Source of the DNA: an uncultured Campylobacterota bacterium
Lineage (GTDB): Bacteria > Campylobacterota > Campylobacteria > Campylobacterales > Sulfurovaceae
NCBI GenBank assembly: GCA_937141405.1
Contig: CAKZQQ010000005.1
Location: forward strand, 310,001-374,000
DNA: 64,000 nt
Direction of reading: 5' to 3'
The position numbers and the translations under genes were made by a program. The notes beneath the pieces were generated by a model. It did no database searches, had not been told where the DNA came from, and saw only the letters and a program-made list of their open reading frames with translations. Below are positions 25,956-35,112 of this stretch, in pieces (positions within the stretch are counted from its first letter, which is position 1; the number at the start of each line of letters is the position of its first letter).

Positions 25956-26467
25956 TGATAAGAAGGCTATTCAAAAATAGGTCAATTAAAAATAGATTTA
26001 ATGCTTTTCTCGATAAATATAAAATTCCACGAGAATATCTCTCTGTCAATCGAAAATCAGTTTCACGAGCATTGGCCGTTGGTGCTTTTTGGCTTTTTAT
26101 ACCAATGCCGTTTCAGATGCTTGCCGTTCTTGGTGTCACCCCGTTTTTTATCTTTAATGTTCCAGTCGCATTGCTTATGGTTTGGATCAGTAATCCTGCC
26201 ACTATGCCTGCTATGTATTATGTGGAATATCTTTTGGGAAATCTCATTTTAGGCAATGAGGGAGAAGAGAGTGTTGAGATATCGATGCACTGGTTTACAA
26301 CACACTGGGATGATATATTTATCTCCATGTATGTCGGCGCATTCACACTTTCCATTTTCTTTGCTGTTTTACTCTATTTTTTATCAAATTGGCTCTGGAG
26401 AGATTCGGTTAAAAGAGAGAAAAATGAAAAAGATGTGATAAGAAGACGGATCAATAAAGAGTCCTGA
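25952..26467 (+). CDS. DUF2062 membrane protein
   Basis: A 171-residue protein with an N-terminal basic stretch and about three transmembrane helices. The family-typical WLFIPMPFQM and ISNPATMPAMYYVEY segments (~50-95) identify DUF2062, a family of unknown role often fused to glycosyltransferases in other bacteria. ATG 25952 overlaps the leader stop; ATG 25955 is a second possible start. It ends flush against the convergent mnmA, with no base between stop codons. Confidence 0.82.
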   Translation: MMIRRLFKNRSIKNRFNAFLDKYKIPREYLSVNRKSVSRALAVGAFWLFIPMPFQMLAVLGVTPFFIFNVPVALLMVWISNPATMPAMYYVEYLLGNLILGNEGEESVEISMHWFTTHWDDIFISMYVGAFTLSIFFAVLLYFLSNWLWRDSVKREKNEKDVIRRRINKES

Positions 26468-27496
26468 CTAGGAGATAACACCGCCGCCAAGGAGTCTCTC
26501 CCCATCATAAAAAGCTGCTATTTGCCCCTTGGCTACGCCAAATACACCCTCTTTGAGATGTGCGATGATACTACCCTCTTCTTCTATCTTAAGTTCACAC
26601 TCTACAGGTTTACTTTGGTATCTTACTTTGATTTTACAGACAAATGCATCTTTGGGCGGGTCGATAAGCCAATTGAGCTCTTTTACCGTAACGGTATCAA
26701 CTTCAAGCTCATCATAGGTGCCAACCGTTATGATGTTATCTTTAGCATTGATGTCTAAAACATAATGAGGATCATGTGCGCCATGGACATTGAATCCTCT
26801 TCTTTTTCCTATAGTGTAGTGCATATAGCCGCTATGATCGCCGATGACATCACCTTGTGTATTGATCACATCCCCTGCTTTATCGATATCCATATGCTCT
26901 TTGAGGATGTCGGTATAGTTCTCTTCGACAAAACATATCTCAAGACTCTCTTTTTGTTCAGCAATATCTTTAAGAATCGCTATCTCTTTAGCGCTCTTTT
27001 TGATATCATCTTTAAATTTTTCACCCAAAGGAAAGAGAATTCTCTCAAGCTTATCTTTGCGTACCTTGGCTAAAAAGTAGCTCTGATCTTTGCTCTTGTC
27101 ATTCCCCTCATAGATTACCCCATCTATCAAACGAACATAGTGTCCGGTTGCCAAGTAATCAGCGCCAAGCGTATCGGCTATCTCGAAAAGTTTATCAAAT
27201 TTTATCTCTCTATTGCATACCACACAAGGATTTGGTGTTAATCCCTCTTCGTAACTTTTGACAAAATAGTCATAAACTTTCTCTTTAAAATCACTGCTAA
27301 GATCACAAAAGTGTGTCTTTATCCCTAGAAGCTCCCCTACTTTCTGAACACTGTTATAATTTTTTTCATGATAGGTATCATTGTTGTGCAACTTCATATA
27401 GACACCCTCAACCTCATAACCCAAATCTTTGAGTATAAGTGCGCTCATGGTGGAGTCGACACCTCCACTCATGCCGAGCAAAACCTTTTTGCTCAT
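26468..27496 (-). CDS. mnmA: tRNA 2-thiouridine(34) synthase
   Basis: MnmA thiolates U34 of Lys, Glu and Gln tRNAs in the cytoplasm. Its 342 residues carry the PP-loop GMSGGVDST (~8-16), the first catalytic Cys in NPCVVCNREIKF (~98-105) and the second in EICFVEE (~190). The start overlaps the flhF stop by 4 nt (ATGA), so it is coupled to flhF, an unusual neighbour. Confidence 0.97.
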   Translation of the reverse strand: MSKKVLLGMSGGVDSTMSALILKDLGYEVEGVYMKLHNNDTYHEKNYNSVQKVGELLGIKTHFCDLSSDFKEKVYDYFVKSYEEGLTPNPCVVCNREIKFDKLFEIADTLGADYLATGHYVRLIDGVIYEGNDKSKDQSYFLAKVRKDKLERILFPLGEKFKDDIKKSAKEIAILKDIAEQKESLEICFVEENYTDILKEHMDIDKAGDVINTQGDVIGDHSGYMHYTIGKRRGFNVHGAHDPHYVLDINAKDNIITVGTYDELEVDTVTVKELNWLIDPPKDAFVCKIKVRYQSKPVECELKIEEEGSIIAHLKEGVFGVAKGQIAAFYDGERLLGGGVIS

Positions 27497-28737
27497 AAAC
27501 TCTCTTTAAATTTCTCTATGATGTATTCGCTTGTTGCAACATCAAGGTCATCGGGAACTTCCTGACCGCTTGCAATGTAGCTCACCGGCGTCGGACAAGT
27601 AATCAAAAAATCAACCAAAGCGCCGACATGATAGGTCTCGTCAAATTTTGTTAATATCAAGCTTTCAAGGTCTAAAAAAGAGAAGTGGTTATACATATTT
27701 TCTAAATCTTGCAACTTAAAAGTAGCGGGCAAAACAAGTGTTGTTGCTATCTTTATCTCTTTATCTTGTGTGATAAATGATACCGTTTGCGAGAGTCTTT
27801 GAAGATCAAACGGTGAGATACCCGCTGTATCAACGAGTATAACATCGATACCCTTTAATGATTCGATCTCCTCGGCAAACTCTTGCGTATTGTAAACATT
27901 TCTATAACTAAGCCCCATCATTTCGGCATACTTTTCCATCTGCGTACCGGCGCCTACTCTATAGTGATCGAGATTAATCATAGCAACACTATAAGATTTG
28001 GTAAACATATAACCAAATCTTGCTGCGATTTTTGCTAAAGTAGTTGTCTTACCTACGCCTGTCGGTCCGGCAAAAAGGATAATCTTAGGGATTTCAATGG
28101 ACTCTTCTTTGCATATTATGTGAGAGTCTATCTCTTCAATGATATACTCTTTAAGAGTTCCAAAATCCTTTTTTATCTCTTCGTCCGTAATGAGTTCTAT
28201 CGTCTCTTGAAGCCACGCTTTTGATATGCCGTTTTTTATAAAAAGTTCTATGACTTTATCAACAACGCTACTGTTCTTTTCTCCTGTAGGGATAATCTCT
28301 TTTTTAAAGAGTTCCATCTCTTGTTTGAGTTTTGATATCTCCTCTTTGAGCAGTCTATTTTCATCATCTTGGTCATTTTGCACAAATTCACTCTGAGAGC
28401 TTGGGATACCATCTTCGTTTTCACTATTGAATATTGTCATAAAGTTGCCGTCTTGCACCTCTTGAGTATCCTGATGGCTCGACTCTTCAGTAATAACTTC
28501 ATAGGTATCTTGTGTATCTTGATTGCTCTTTCTATCGATAAAAATCTCATGGGTATCATGAGAAAAATACCTCCCCTCTATTTTTTCCTCAACGCTCACC
28601 GTGATCTCAAAACGCATCTCTCCGTTTTTGTATCTAACTTGTTTGGCGTTTACAAGTTTAAAATTTTGCCCATACTTTTTATGTATTTGGTCATAAGCAT
28701 CTTGGGCATCTTTGCCAATAAAGATTTCATCTGTCAT
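27493..28737 (-). CDS. flhF: flagellar biosynthesis GTPase FlhF
   Basis: An SRP-type GTPase that sets polar flagellar position and number. Its 414 residues comprise an N-terminal basic/variable region (~1-130), an acidic linker, and an NG domain with GPTGVGKTTTLAKIAARF (~220) and DTAGISPFD (~300). ATG 28737 overlaps the folK stop (ATGA) and has GAGAGG upstream; a start at 28758 is less likely. It is the third gene after the M24 peptidase and folK, as in Campylobacter, but the usual next gene flhG is replaced here by mnmA. Confidence 0.95.
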   Translation of the reverse strand: MTDEIFIGKDAQDAYDQIHKKYGQNFKLVNAKQVRYKNGEMRFEITVSVEEKIEGRYFSHDTHEIFIDRKSNQDTQDTYEVITEESSHQDTQEVQDGNFMTIFNSENEDGIPSSQSEFVQNDQDDENRLLKEEISKLKQEMELFKKEIIPTGEKNSSVVDKVIELFIKNGISKAWLQETIELITDEEIKKDFGTLKEYIIEEIDSHIICKEESIEIPKIILFAGPTGVGKTTTLAKIAARFGYMFTKSYSVAMINLDHYRVGAGTQMEKYAEMMGLSYRNVYNTQEFAEEIESLKGIDVILVDTAGISPFDLQRLSQTVSFITQDKEIKIATTLVLPATFKLQDLENMYNHFSFLDLESLILTKFDETYHVGALVDFLITCPTPVSYIASGQEVPDDLDVATSEYIIEKFKESL

Positions 28738-29234
28738 AGTGTGCCTCTCTCCATCCAATAAATCGGTATAACAACACTCTCTCTCTTCATCGCCTTTTCA
28801 TAAGGGATAGTTAACAAAGGAGTGTTAATAATTCTATTATTATATCCTAACATATCTATATCAATCTTTCTAGGGGCATTTTGAAATGTTCTTTTGCGTC
28901 CAAGTCTCTTTTCTATCGCAAGAAGATAACGCATCAATTTTTTAGGCTCAAGCTCAGAATAAATAGTAATAATAGCATTATAAAAATATGGTTGATCAAG
29001 ATATCCAAACGGGGGATTTTTTAAGATAGGCGATGTTTGCACAACTGAGACTAGAGAGCTTTTTTGTAGCATAATAACGAGTCTATCAAAGCGTCTAAGG
29101 ACATCGCCTATATTGCCGCCGATTGAGAGTGTCGCTAAGCCCTTTTTTTTCTTTATATGTGAAGTTTTCAATGGAAAGAATGGTTTTATAATCTTAGTAA
29201 AACTACTTTTTCTAATCTTTTTTTTTAATACCAT
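28734..29234 (-). CDS. folK: HPPK, folate pyrophosphokinase
   Basis: A 166-residue 6-hydroxymethyl-7,8-dihydropterin pyrophosphokinase, transferring pyrophosphate from ATP in folate synthesis. SIGGNIGDV (~37), RKIDIDMLGY (~112) and the preceding GRKRTFQNAPR carry the substrate- and metal-binding residues. The first ~30 residues are basic and longer than in E. coli. It shares 1-4 nt overlaps with the peptidase and flhF genes. Confidence 0.93.
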   Translation of the reverse strand: MVLKKKIRKSSFTKIIKPFFPLKTSHIKKKKGLATLSIGGNIGDVLRRFDRLVIMLQKSSLVSVVQTSPILKNPPFGYLDQPYFYNAIITIYSELEPKKLMRYLLAIEKRLGRKRTFQNAPRKIDIDMLGYNNRIINTPLLTIPYEKAMKRESVVIPIYWMERGTL

Positions 29235-30250
29235 TAGAGTATCACTGCCTTGGAGTTTTTCATCACAACCATATCTTCTATGCGGATTCCAAATTCATTT
29301 TCTAGATAGATACCCGGCTCAATAGTAAAAACCATACCATCTTCTATGATGATATCTGATTTACTTGAGATAAAAGGCATCTCGTGGATATCAAGCCCGA
29401 CTCCATGCCCTGTTGAGTGGACAAAATATTTGCCATATCCACTCTTTTCTATCACATCTCTTGCGAGCGCATCTATCTGGCTTGCCTTCATGCCGCATCT
29501 GGCTTTTTCTATGGCCCTATCGTGTGCTTTTCTGACGATATCATAGACTTTTTGCACTTTTTTGTCTTTGATCTTTTGCTTTAAATTAAAATCTACAGCA
29601 TCATCGATATAGGCCATCCTTGTTCTATCTGAGCAATATCTTTTATATTTTAATCCGGCATCAAAGAGTAGTAGATCATTTTTTTTCAATCTCTCTTTTG
29701 AAGGTTTTGCGTGTGGGTTTGCCGCATTGGCATTGAGCGCAACTATAGGATCAAAACTAAGAGCATATTTTCCTTTTTTGCTCAATACTTTTTTGGCAAT
29801 ATCGGTAAGAAAGCGCTCATCTTTGCCGATATTTTTTTCTAGCTTTTTAGCAAATCTATCAAAAGCTTTTGCACCCAAAGAGACTGCCTTTGCAAGAAGA
29901 GCCTGCTCCTCTTTACTCTTTATAATTCGTCTTTTCTGCGAAAGATTTTTAATAGGTAAAAATGTAGTATCTGAATTTCGAGAGAGGATTTGATAAGCGT
30001 GCAAGCTCCACTCTTGCGGGTCAAAGTATATTTTTTTAAGATGACTATTTTTGAGTAGTTCTGATACACCCTTTAGGATATCATTTGCGATGATAATTTG
30101 TGCATTTTTTATGGTAGTTTTTGCTTCGAGCGCATATCTGCCATCGGTGATAAAAAAAATTTCACTTCCGGCTTTGATGAGAATCGCATTATCTGAGCTG
30201 TATCCACACTCATAATAAAGTGCGCTCTCGTCTTTAAAAATATAATTCAT
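29234..30250 (-). CDS. pepP: M24-family aminopeptidase (Xaa-Pro type)
   Basis: A 338-residue creatinase-fold metallopeptidase removing N-terminal residues before proline. The N-terminal half is the non-catalytic domain; the C-terminal half carries metal ligands in DAGLKYKRYCSDRTR (Asp, Asp), HSTGHGVGLDIHE (His), TIEPGIYL (Glu) and GIRIEDMV (Glu). The length suits short bacterial Xaa-Pro aminopeptidases. It lies 9 bp after aroQ and overlaps folK by 1 nt. Confidence 0.92.
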   Translation of the reverse strand: MNYIFKDESALYYECGYSSDNAILIKAGSEIFFITDGRYALEAKTTIKNAQIIIANDILKGVSELLKNSHLKKIYFDPQEWSLHAYQILSRNSDTTFLPIKNLSQKRRIIKSKEEQALLAKAVSLGAKAFDRFAKKLEKNIGKDERFLTDIAKKVLSKKGKYALSFDPIVALNANAANPHAKPSKERLKKNDLLLFDAGLKYKRYCSDRTRMAYIDDAVDFNLKQKIKDKKVQKVYDIVRKAHDRAIEKARCGMKASQIDALARDVIEKSGYGKYFVHSTGHGVGLDIHEMPFISSKSDIIIEDGMVFTIEPGIYLENEFGIRIEDMVVMKNSKAVIL

Positions 30251-30259
30251 CAGTAGCTA

Positions 30260-30745
30260 TTATTTTTTTGCCTCTTTAAGCGCTTTTTTTTGTGTATCTT
30301 TTATCGCTTCAATCTCTTTTAATATCTGCACCATAGCCATAAGTGCGAGATGATACCCAAAAGGCCCCATGCCGACAATTTGACCTGAAACCACAGGAGC
30401 GATGAGTGATTTATGTCTAAACTCTTCTCTTTGGTGAATATTTGTGAGGTGTACTTCAATGGTAGGTATCTTAACAGCGCTAATTGCATCTCTGATTGCT
30501 ATCGATGTGTGTGTATAAGCAGCAGAGTTGATGATGATACCATCAGCAACACCGAGGCACTCTTGAATCCTATCAACAAGCTCACCCTCTAGGTTACTTT
30601 GAAAAAAATCGATCTCAGCATTATTTTGTTTTGCCGTTGCTGCCATTTGTGCATGAATGTCATCAAGTTTCATATGACCATAAATGTGTTGCTCTCTTAC
30701 CCCAAGCATATTTAGGTTTGGACCTTGGATTACGACTATTTTCAT
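30260..30745 (-). CDS. aroQ: type II 3-dehydroquinate dehydratase
   Basis: Converts 3-dehydroquinate to 3-dehydroshikimate. Its 161 residues show [11 protein letters not shown] (~8-18, near the catalytic Tyr/Arg loop), NSAAYTHTS (~75) and [15 protein letters not shown] (~100). It is the first gene of the aroQ-pepP-folK-flhF-mnmA run, with a GAAAGG ribosome site and a TATAAT at 30786-30781 on the minus strand. aroB, the preceding enzyme, is 27 kb away in this window. Confidence 0.97.
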   Translation of the reverse strand: MKIVVIQGPNLNMLGVREQHIYGHMKLDDIHAQMAATAKQNNAEIDFFQSNLEGELVDRIQECLGVADGIIINSAAYTHTSIAIRDAISAVKIPTIEVHLTNIHQREEFRHKSLIAPVVSGQIVGMGPFGYHLALMAMVQILKEIEAIKDTQKKALKEAKK

Positions 30746-30780
30746 CTTTGACCTTTCTATATCAGTAATATTGTTGTATT

Positions 30781-30786
30781 ATTATA
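30781..30786 (-). promoter_or_regulatory. putative -10 box of the aroQ operon
   Basis: A perfect TATAAT on the minus strand lies 36 nt upstream of the aroQ ATG, in the divergent spacer with the deaminase gene. Confidence 0.4.
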
Positions 30787-30817
30787 TCCAATTTGAGATT
30801 AATATTAAGGAGGTATC

Positions 30818-32035
30818 TTGAATATTATTATCGCCCCGTTTGTCTATATTGATGGAACATACAAGAGAGATATGGCAATCATTTTTGATAAGATTATTCA
30901 TGATGTCTGTCCGGCAAAAGAGATCCCCGATATCTATCGCGATATACCCACGGTATACTTAGAAGCAAATAGTGTCCTCTACCCCGGCTTTATCAACGCT
31001 CACGTTCATTTAGAATTTTCATCAAACGAGACTACCCTCACCTATGGAGAGTTCATGCCTTGGCTTGAATCTGTAATGGCAAATAGAGATGAGATAGCCA
31101 AAAGAAGTGACAAAAAATCTATGGAAATGGCTCTTGAGGCAATGTTAGCAAGCGGTATAACTTCCATAGGTGCAATCAGTAGTTTTGGCAGTGATTTAGA
31201 AGTCTGCGCCAATGCTAAACAAAGAGTGGTCTATTTTAATGAAGTGATAGGAAGCAATGAAGCATTCATCGATGATTTTTATGCCTCTTTTGAAAAAAGA
31301 TTTTTGGCCTCACATCGCTATAATTCCCATAAATTTAAAGCTTCAGTAGCGATACACTCTCCCTATTCCGTGCATCCAAAGTTACTGCGAATGGCCATAG
31401 AGCTTGCTAAGTTATATAAAACGCCCCTCACCTCCCATCTACTTGAGAGCCGCGAAGAGAGAGAGTGGCTCAAAGAAAATAGCGGTGGGTTTAGGGCATT
31501 TTTTGAGAAACTTTTTGGCGTTAAAGAGTCTGTTACCGATATTGAGAGTTTTCTTGAGGCATTTGATGCGTATCCTACGCTTTTTGTCCATGCGACGCAG
31601 GTTTACGAAGATGAGATAAAAAGACTGCAACACTCTGGCCACTCCATAGCGCATTGCCCGAGATCAAATAGACTCTTAGGGCAAGATAGATTGAAGATAG
31701 AAGCGATAGAGGATAGAATACCCTACTGCCTAGCAACAGACGGCAAAAGCTCTAATTGGTCACTAAATATATTTGATGAGATGCGAGCCGCTCTTATGTT
31801 GCATGCTCATCTTGATTTGCATAAGTTGGCCGCTTCACTTTTAAAATCCATCACAGTAAATCCGGCGCAGGCGTTAGGTTTAAATTGTGGTATCATTGCA
31901 AAAGAGTTGAGTGCAGATTTTTCCATAGTACGCTTAAGAGATGAGCCAAAAAGCCTAGATGATATAGCACTTTGGACTATCTTGCATACCAACAATGTTG
32001 ATAAAGTTTATATACAAGGAGAGCAGTGTGTTTAG
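30818..32035 (+). CDS. aminofutalosine deaminase (menaquinone pathway)
   Basis: A 405-residue amidohydrolase. Metal-binding HVHLEF (~64), a central His, HCPRSNRLLG (~280) and ATDGKSSNWSLNIFDEMRAAL (~308) match the Campylobacterota aminofutalosine deaminase, which converts 6-amino-6-deoxyfutalosine to futalosine in menaquinone synthesis. The TTG start at 30818 has a perfect AAGGAGG upstream. A neighbouring aroQ and downstream sppA are the same neighbours I recall in Campylobacter. A generic amidohydrolase is the fallback call. Confidence 0.85.
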   Translation: MNIIIAPFVYIDGTYKRDMAIIFDKIIHDVCPAKEIPDIYRDIPTVYLEANSVLYPGFINAHVHLEFSSNETTLTYGEFMPWLESVMANRDEIAKRSDKKSMEMALEAMLASGITSIGAISSFGSDLEVCANAKQRVVYFNEVIGSNEAFIDDFYASFEKRFLASHRYNSHKFKASVAIHSPYSVHPKLLRMAIELAKLYKTPLTSHLLESREEREWLKENSGGFRAFFEKLFGVKESVTDIESFLEAFDAYPTLFVHATQVYEDEIKRLQHSGHSIAHCPRSNRLLGQDRLKIEAIEDRIPYCLATDGKSSNWSLNIFDEMRAALMLHAHLDLHKLAASLLKSITVNPAQALGLNCGIIAKELSADFSIVRLRDEPKSLDDIALWTILHTNNVDKVYIQGEQCV

Positions 32036-32879
32036 TTTTTTAAGTAGCGCGATTAAATGGATATCTGAGAGATTTTGGGGTATGGTTTTTATACTTATTG
32101 TTTTTATGCTTATACTTCCAAAAAGTGACAATATAGGTGCGGCCAATCTTCAAGAGATAGAGTTAAAAGGTACTATTATGGATGCGACAAGAATAGTCGA
32201 GGAGATCTATAGTGCAAAAAATGATAGTACAATCAAAGGAGTTTTGCTCAATATCGACTCTCCCGGTGGTGCCGTAGCTCCATCTGTTGAGATATCGTAT
32301 GCTATCAAATCACTTAGCGAGAAAAAGCCTGTTGTTGTTTATGCTTCCGGCACTATGGCAAGTGGAGGATATTATAGCGCTATTTATGGCAATGAGATTA
32401 TCGCTAACCCGGGCTCTCTTGTCGGTTCAATCGGGGTAATCATGCAAGGAGTCAATGCAGAAGAACTCCTAAAGACTATTGGGGTTAAGCCGCAGATAGT
32501 TAAAGAGGGAAAATATAAAGAGATTGGCACACCGATGCGAGAGTGGAAAGATTTTGAGAGAGTTGAGCTTGAGAGCATCACGAAGGAGACTTACGATATG
32601 TTTGTTCATGATGTTGCGAATGCTAGAAAACTTGATGTAGCCAATGCTTCAGTGTATGCTGATGCCCATATCTTCACAGCAGCCAAGGCAAAAGAGGTTG
32701 GACTTATCGATGCTGTAGGTACACGAGAGGATGCGAAAAATAGACTTTTGAAATTAAGTGGTGTTAAAAATCCACTCTGGAGACAAAAAGATAGAGTTGA
32801 GCAATTTTTTGAAAAGTTACAACAGAATATGGTATCACAAGTGATTGCGTATATAAGCGGACCAAAAACCTCGCTTTAA
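32028..32879 (+). CDS. sppA: signal peptide peptidase SppA (36K type)
   Basis: A 283-residue inner-membrane S49 protease that clears cleaved signal peptides. It has one N-terminal transmembrane helix (~15-33), the Ser nucleophile in SGTMASGGYY (~112) and the general-base Lys in VKEGKYKEIG (~165). GTG 32028 has AAGGAG 5 nt upstream and overlaps the deaminase gene by 8 nt. It converges on mrdA with only 3 nt between stop codons. Confidence 0.94.
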   Translation: MFSFLSSAIKWISERFWGMVFILIVFMLILPKSDNIGAANLQEIELKGTIMDATRIVEEIYSAKNDSTIKGVLLNIDSPGGAVAPSVEISYAIKSLSEKKPVVVYASGTMASGGYYSAIYGNEIIANPGSLVGSIGVIMQGVNAEELLKTIGVKPQIVKEGKYKEIGTPMREWKDFERVELESITKETYDMFVHDVANARKLDVANASVYADAHIFTAAKAKEVGLIDAVGTREDAKNRLLKLSGVKNPLWRQKDRVEQFFEKLQQNMVSQVIAYISGPKTSL

Positions 32880-32882
32880 TAG

Positions 32883-34652
32883 TTACTCCGAGAGATACCC
32901 TTCTTTGTAGAGCCATCTGTATATATCCGCAGCAATTGGACCGGCACTACTTCCGCCGTGTCCACCATGCTCTACTAAAACAGTAACGATGATTTTTGGA
33001 TTTTCAAATGGTCCATAAGTCGTGAGCCATGCGTGCGATCGATGATAATACTCCATATCCTCTTCTCTGATTTTATTTCTGATATCTTTTGGCAATGAAA
33101 CCACCTGTGATGTTCCCGTCTTGCCGGCAACTTTGATTGGAAGATTGCTCATATATCTAAGTGCCGTTCCTCCCGGTGTATTACAAACATCATACATCCC
33201 TTTTTGAATGATATCAAGATGTTTTTTTGATATATCAACTGCTTTTGGTTTGACGATATTATTTTTTGCGATCTGTGGTGTTGGGAGTTTTGCAGTTGCT
33301 AGCATAGCAGTATATCGAGCTACCTGCAAAGGTGTGGCAAGAGAGTACCCTTGCCCGATAGATGAGTTGATCGTCTCTCCAAAATACCACGATTTTTTAT
33401 ATCTCTTCATCTTCCACTCTTTATCCGGCATAATCCCACTACTTTCATGAGGGAGATCTATCCCGCTCTTTGCACCAAACCCAAACTCTCTGAGGTATCT
33501 ACTCATATTATTAATGCCGACTATGATACTTTTATTATAAAAATAGACATCACAACTCTCTCGTATCGCTTTTCTGAGATCAACATTACCATGTCCTGAT
33601 GTTTTCCAGCATCTAAATCTATGTTTATTGGCCCCTACTTCTATATATCCTTTGCAAAATTCATTTTTATCTAAGATACCCGGATTTGATTTTTCAAAAG
33701 CAAGTGCCATACCCATTTTGATGGTTGAACCGGGCGGATAGAGCCCATTTAAAAATTTATTGGTAAATGGAGTGTCGACATTATAGAGAAGTTTTTGCCA
33801 ATCTTTATGAGATATCCCGCCGACAAAATCATTGGAATCAAAACTAGGAGCGCTGATAGCAGCAAGAACTTCGCCATTCGTTTTCATAACCACAGCCGCA
33901 CCGGCATCATCCCCAAATCGCTCATAAATCATTTTTTGCAATCTTGAGTCAATGTTGAGCTTTAAGTCTCTATTTTCCAAAGGATCTTTGTGCTCAATCT
34001 TCTCAATCTCTTGATTGACTGCATTTACTTTAATCGTATCAAATCCAAGTTCGCCTTGCAAAAAAGCATTATAATGCTTCTCAATACCGGATTTCCCAAC
34101 TTTTCCAACTTCGGCCACTATGGCATCTTTATCATTATCTTCTCTATTGGATCTTCCCGTATACCCAACGATATGGGAAGTGTATTTACCGTAAGGGTAG
34201 TATCTCTTTGATTCGGCTTCAATGTCGATAATTTGATTTAAACTCAATTTTGTATATGCGCCTATCATGTCGTTGTAAGGAATAAAGTCGACTACCTTTA
34301 TATAGTCGTGATTATAGTAAGAGTTATTTTTTTTGTAAACATTGAGCATAATGGTCTCATTGAGATCATTAAAACTACTTTTGAGTTCTTTTATGGCTTT
34401 AAGCAGATCGTTATCGTCATTTTTAAGATGCGGTTTTAGAGAGATTGAAAAACCAATCTGGTTGATGGCTAGCAGCTCACCGTTTCGATCATATATCTCA
34501 CCTCTAAGTGGAGGGATTGGTATCACTTTGTGGCTATTCTTTTTTGCAAGATTCTCATAATAATAGTTTGATTTTATACTTACTTGGTATATGCGACCCA
34601 ATAAGATGACCCAAAAAATTGTAAATACAGCTATAACAATTTTGTACTTCAT
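32883..34652 (-). CDS. mrdA: penicillin-binding protein 2 (transpeptidase)
   Basis: A 589-residue class B PBP that cross-links peptidoglycan during cell elongation. It has an N-terminal membrane anchor (~5-22), a dimerisation domain, and a transpeptidase domain with the Ser-x-x-Lys motif in PPGSTIKM (~310) and AGKTGTSQV near residue 505. It overlaps the upstream membrane-protein gene by 4 nt (ATGA), in an arrangement like C. jejuni pbpC-Cj0651-engB (recalled). Confidence 0.95.
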   Translation of the reverse strand: MKYKIVIAVFTIFWVILLGRIYQVSIKSNYYYENLAKKNSHKVIPIPPLRGEIYDRNGELLAINQIGFSISLKPHLKNDDNDLLKAIKELKSSFNDLNETIMLNVYKKNNSYYNHDYIKVVDFIPYNDMIGAYTKLSLNQIIDIEAESKRYYPYGKYTSHIVGYTGRSNREDNDKDAIVAEVGKVGKSGIEKHYNAFLQGELGFDTIKVNAVNQEIEKIEHKDPLENRDLKLNIDSRLQKMIYERFGDDAGAAVVMKTNGEVLAAISAPSFDSNDFVGGISHKDWQKLLYNVDTPFTNKFLNGLYPPGSTIKMGMALAFEKSNPGILDKNEFCKGYIEVGANKHRFRCWKTSGHGNVDLRKAIRESCDVYFYNKSIIVGINNMSRYLREFGFGAKSGIDLPHESSGIMPDKEWKMKRYKKSWYFGETINSSIGQGYSLATPLQVARYTAMLATAKLPTPQIAKNNIVKPKAVDISKKHLDIIQKGMYDVCNTPGGTALRYMSNLPIKVAGKTGTSQVVSLPKDIRNKIREEDMEYYHRSHAWLTTYGPFENPKIIVTVLVEHGGHGGSSAGPIAADIYRWLYKEGYLSE

Positions 34653-35104
34653 GCTACTACCGCCACGATGATATCAATAAGTAGCGAATATAAAAGCAGG
34701 AGATCCATGTCAATACTTTTAGTCTCAAAGATAAAGTCATAGATATTGATAAGCAAAATGTAGACAAAATCGATAGCTACTATATTGAAAATAATTTGGC
34801 ATAATTTACAATTTAAAAATATCTCTTTGCTTGTATAGATAAATATATAAACTAAAAGCGAAGCAATAATACTAAGCGTAATAGGCAGCGAGAGATTAAA
34901 ATCCAGATTTAAAAGATAAAGTGATGCGAAAAAAATATAGAGATAGTCATTTTTAGAAATACCTTGGACAAGTATATAGCCGGCATACCCTATAAGAAGA
35001 GGAAAAAATACATGAATCGATATAAGCATAGGATAAAAAACAACAAAAAGGAGTATCAGTACAAACATTAATGGTGTTTTAAATCGTCGCTTTTCTACCG
35101 CCAT
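34649..35104 (-). CDS. small multi-pass membrane protein (MreD-like position)
   Basis: A 151-residue protein with about five transmembrane helices and no recognised motif. It lies directly upstream of mrdA with an ATGA overlap. In other bacteria the MreD protein of the elongasome occupies this position relative to PBP2, so an MreD-like role is plausible, but sequence similarity cannot be shown here. Confidence 0.7.
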   Translation of the reverse strand: MAVEKRRFKTPLMFVLILLFVVFYPMLISIHVFFPLLIGYAGYILVQGISKNDYLYIFFASLYLLNLDFNLSLPITLSIIASLLVYIFIYTSKEIFLNCKLCQIIFNIVAIDFVYILLINIYDFIFETKSIDMDLLLLYSLLIDIIVAVVA

Positions 35105-35112
35105 AACAAACC

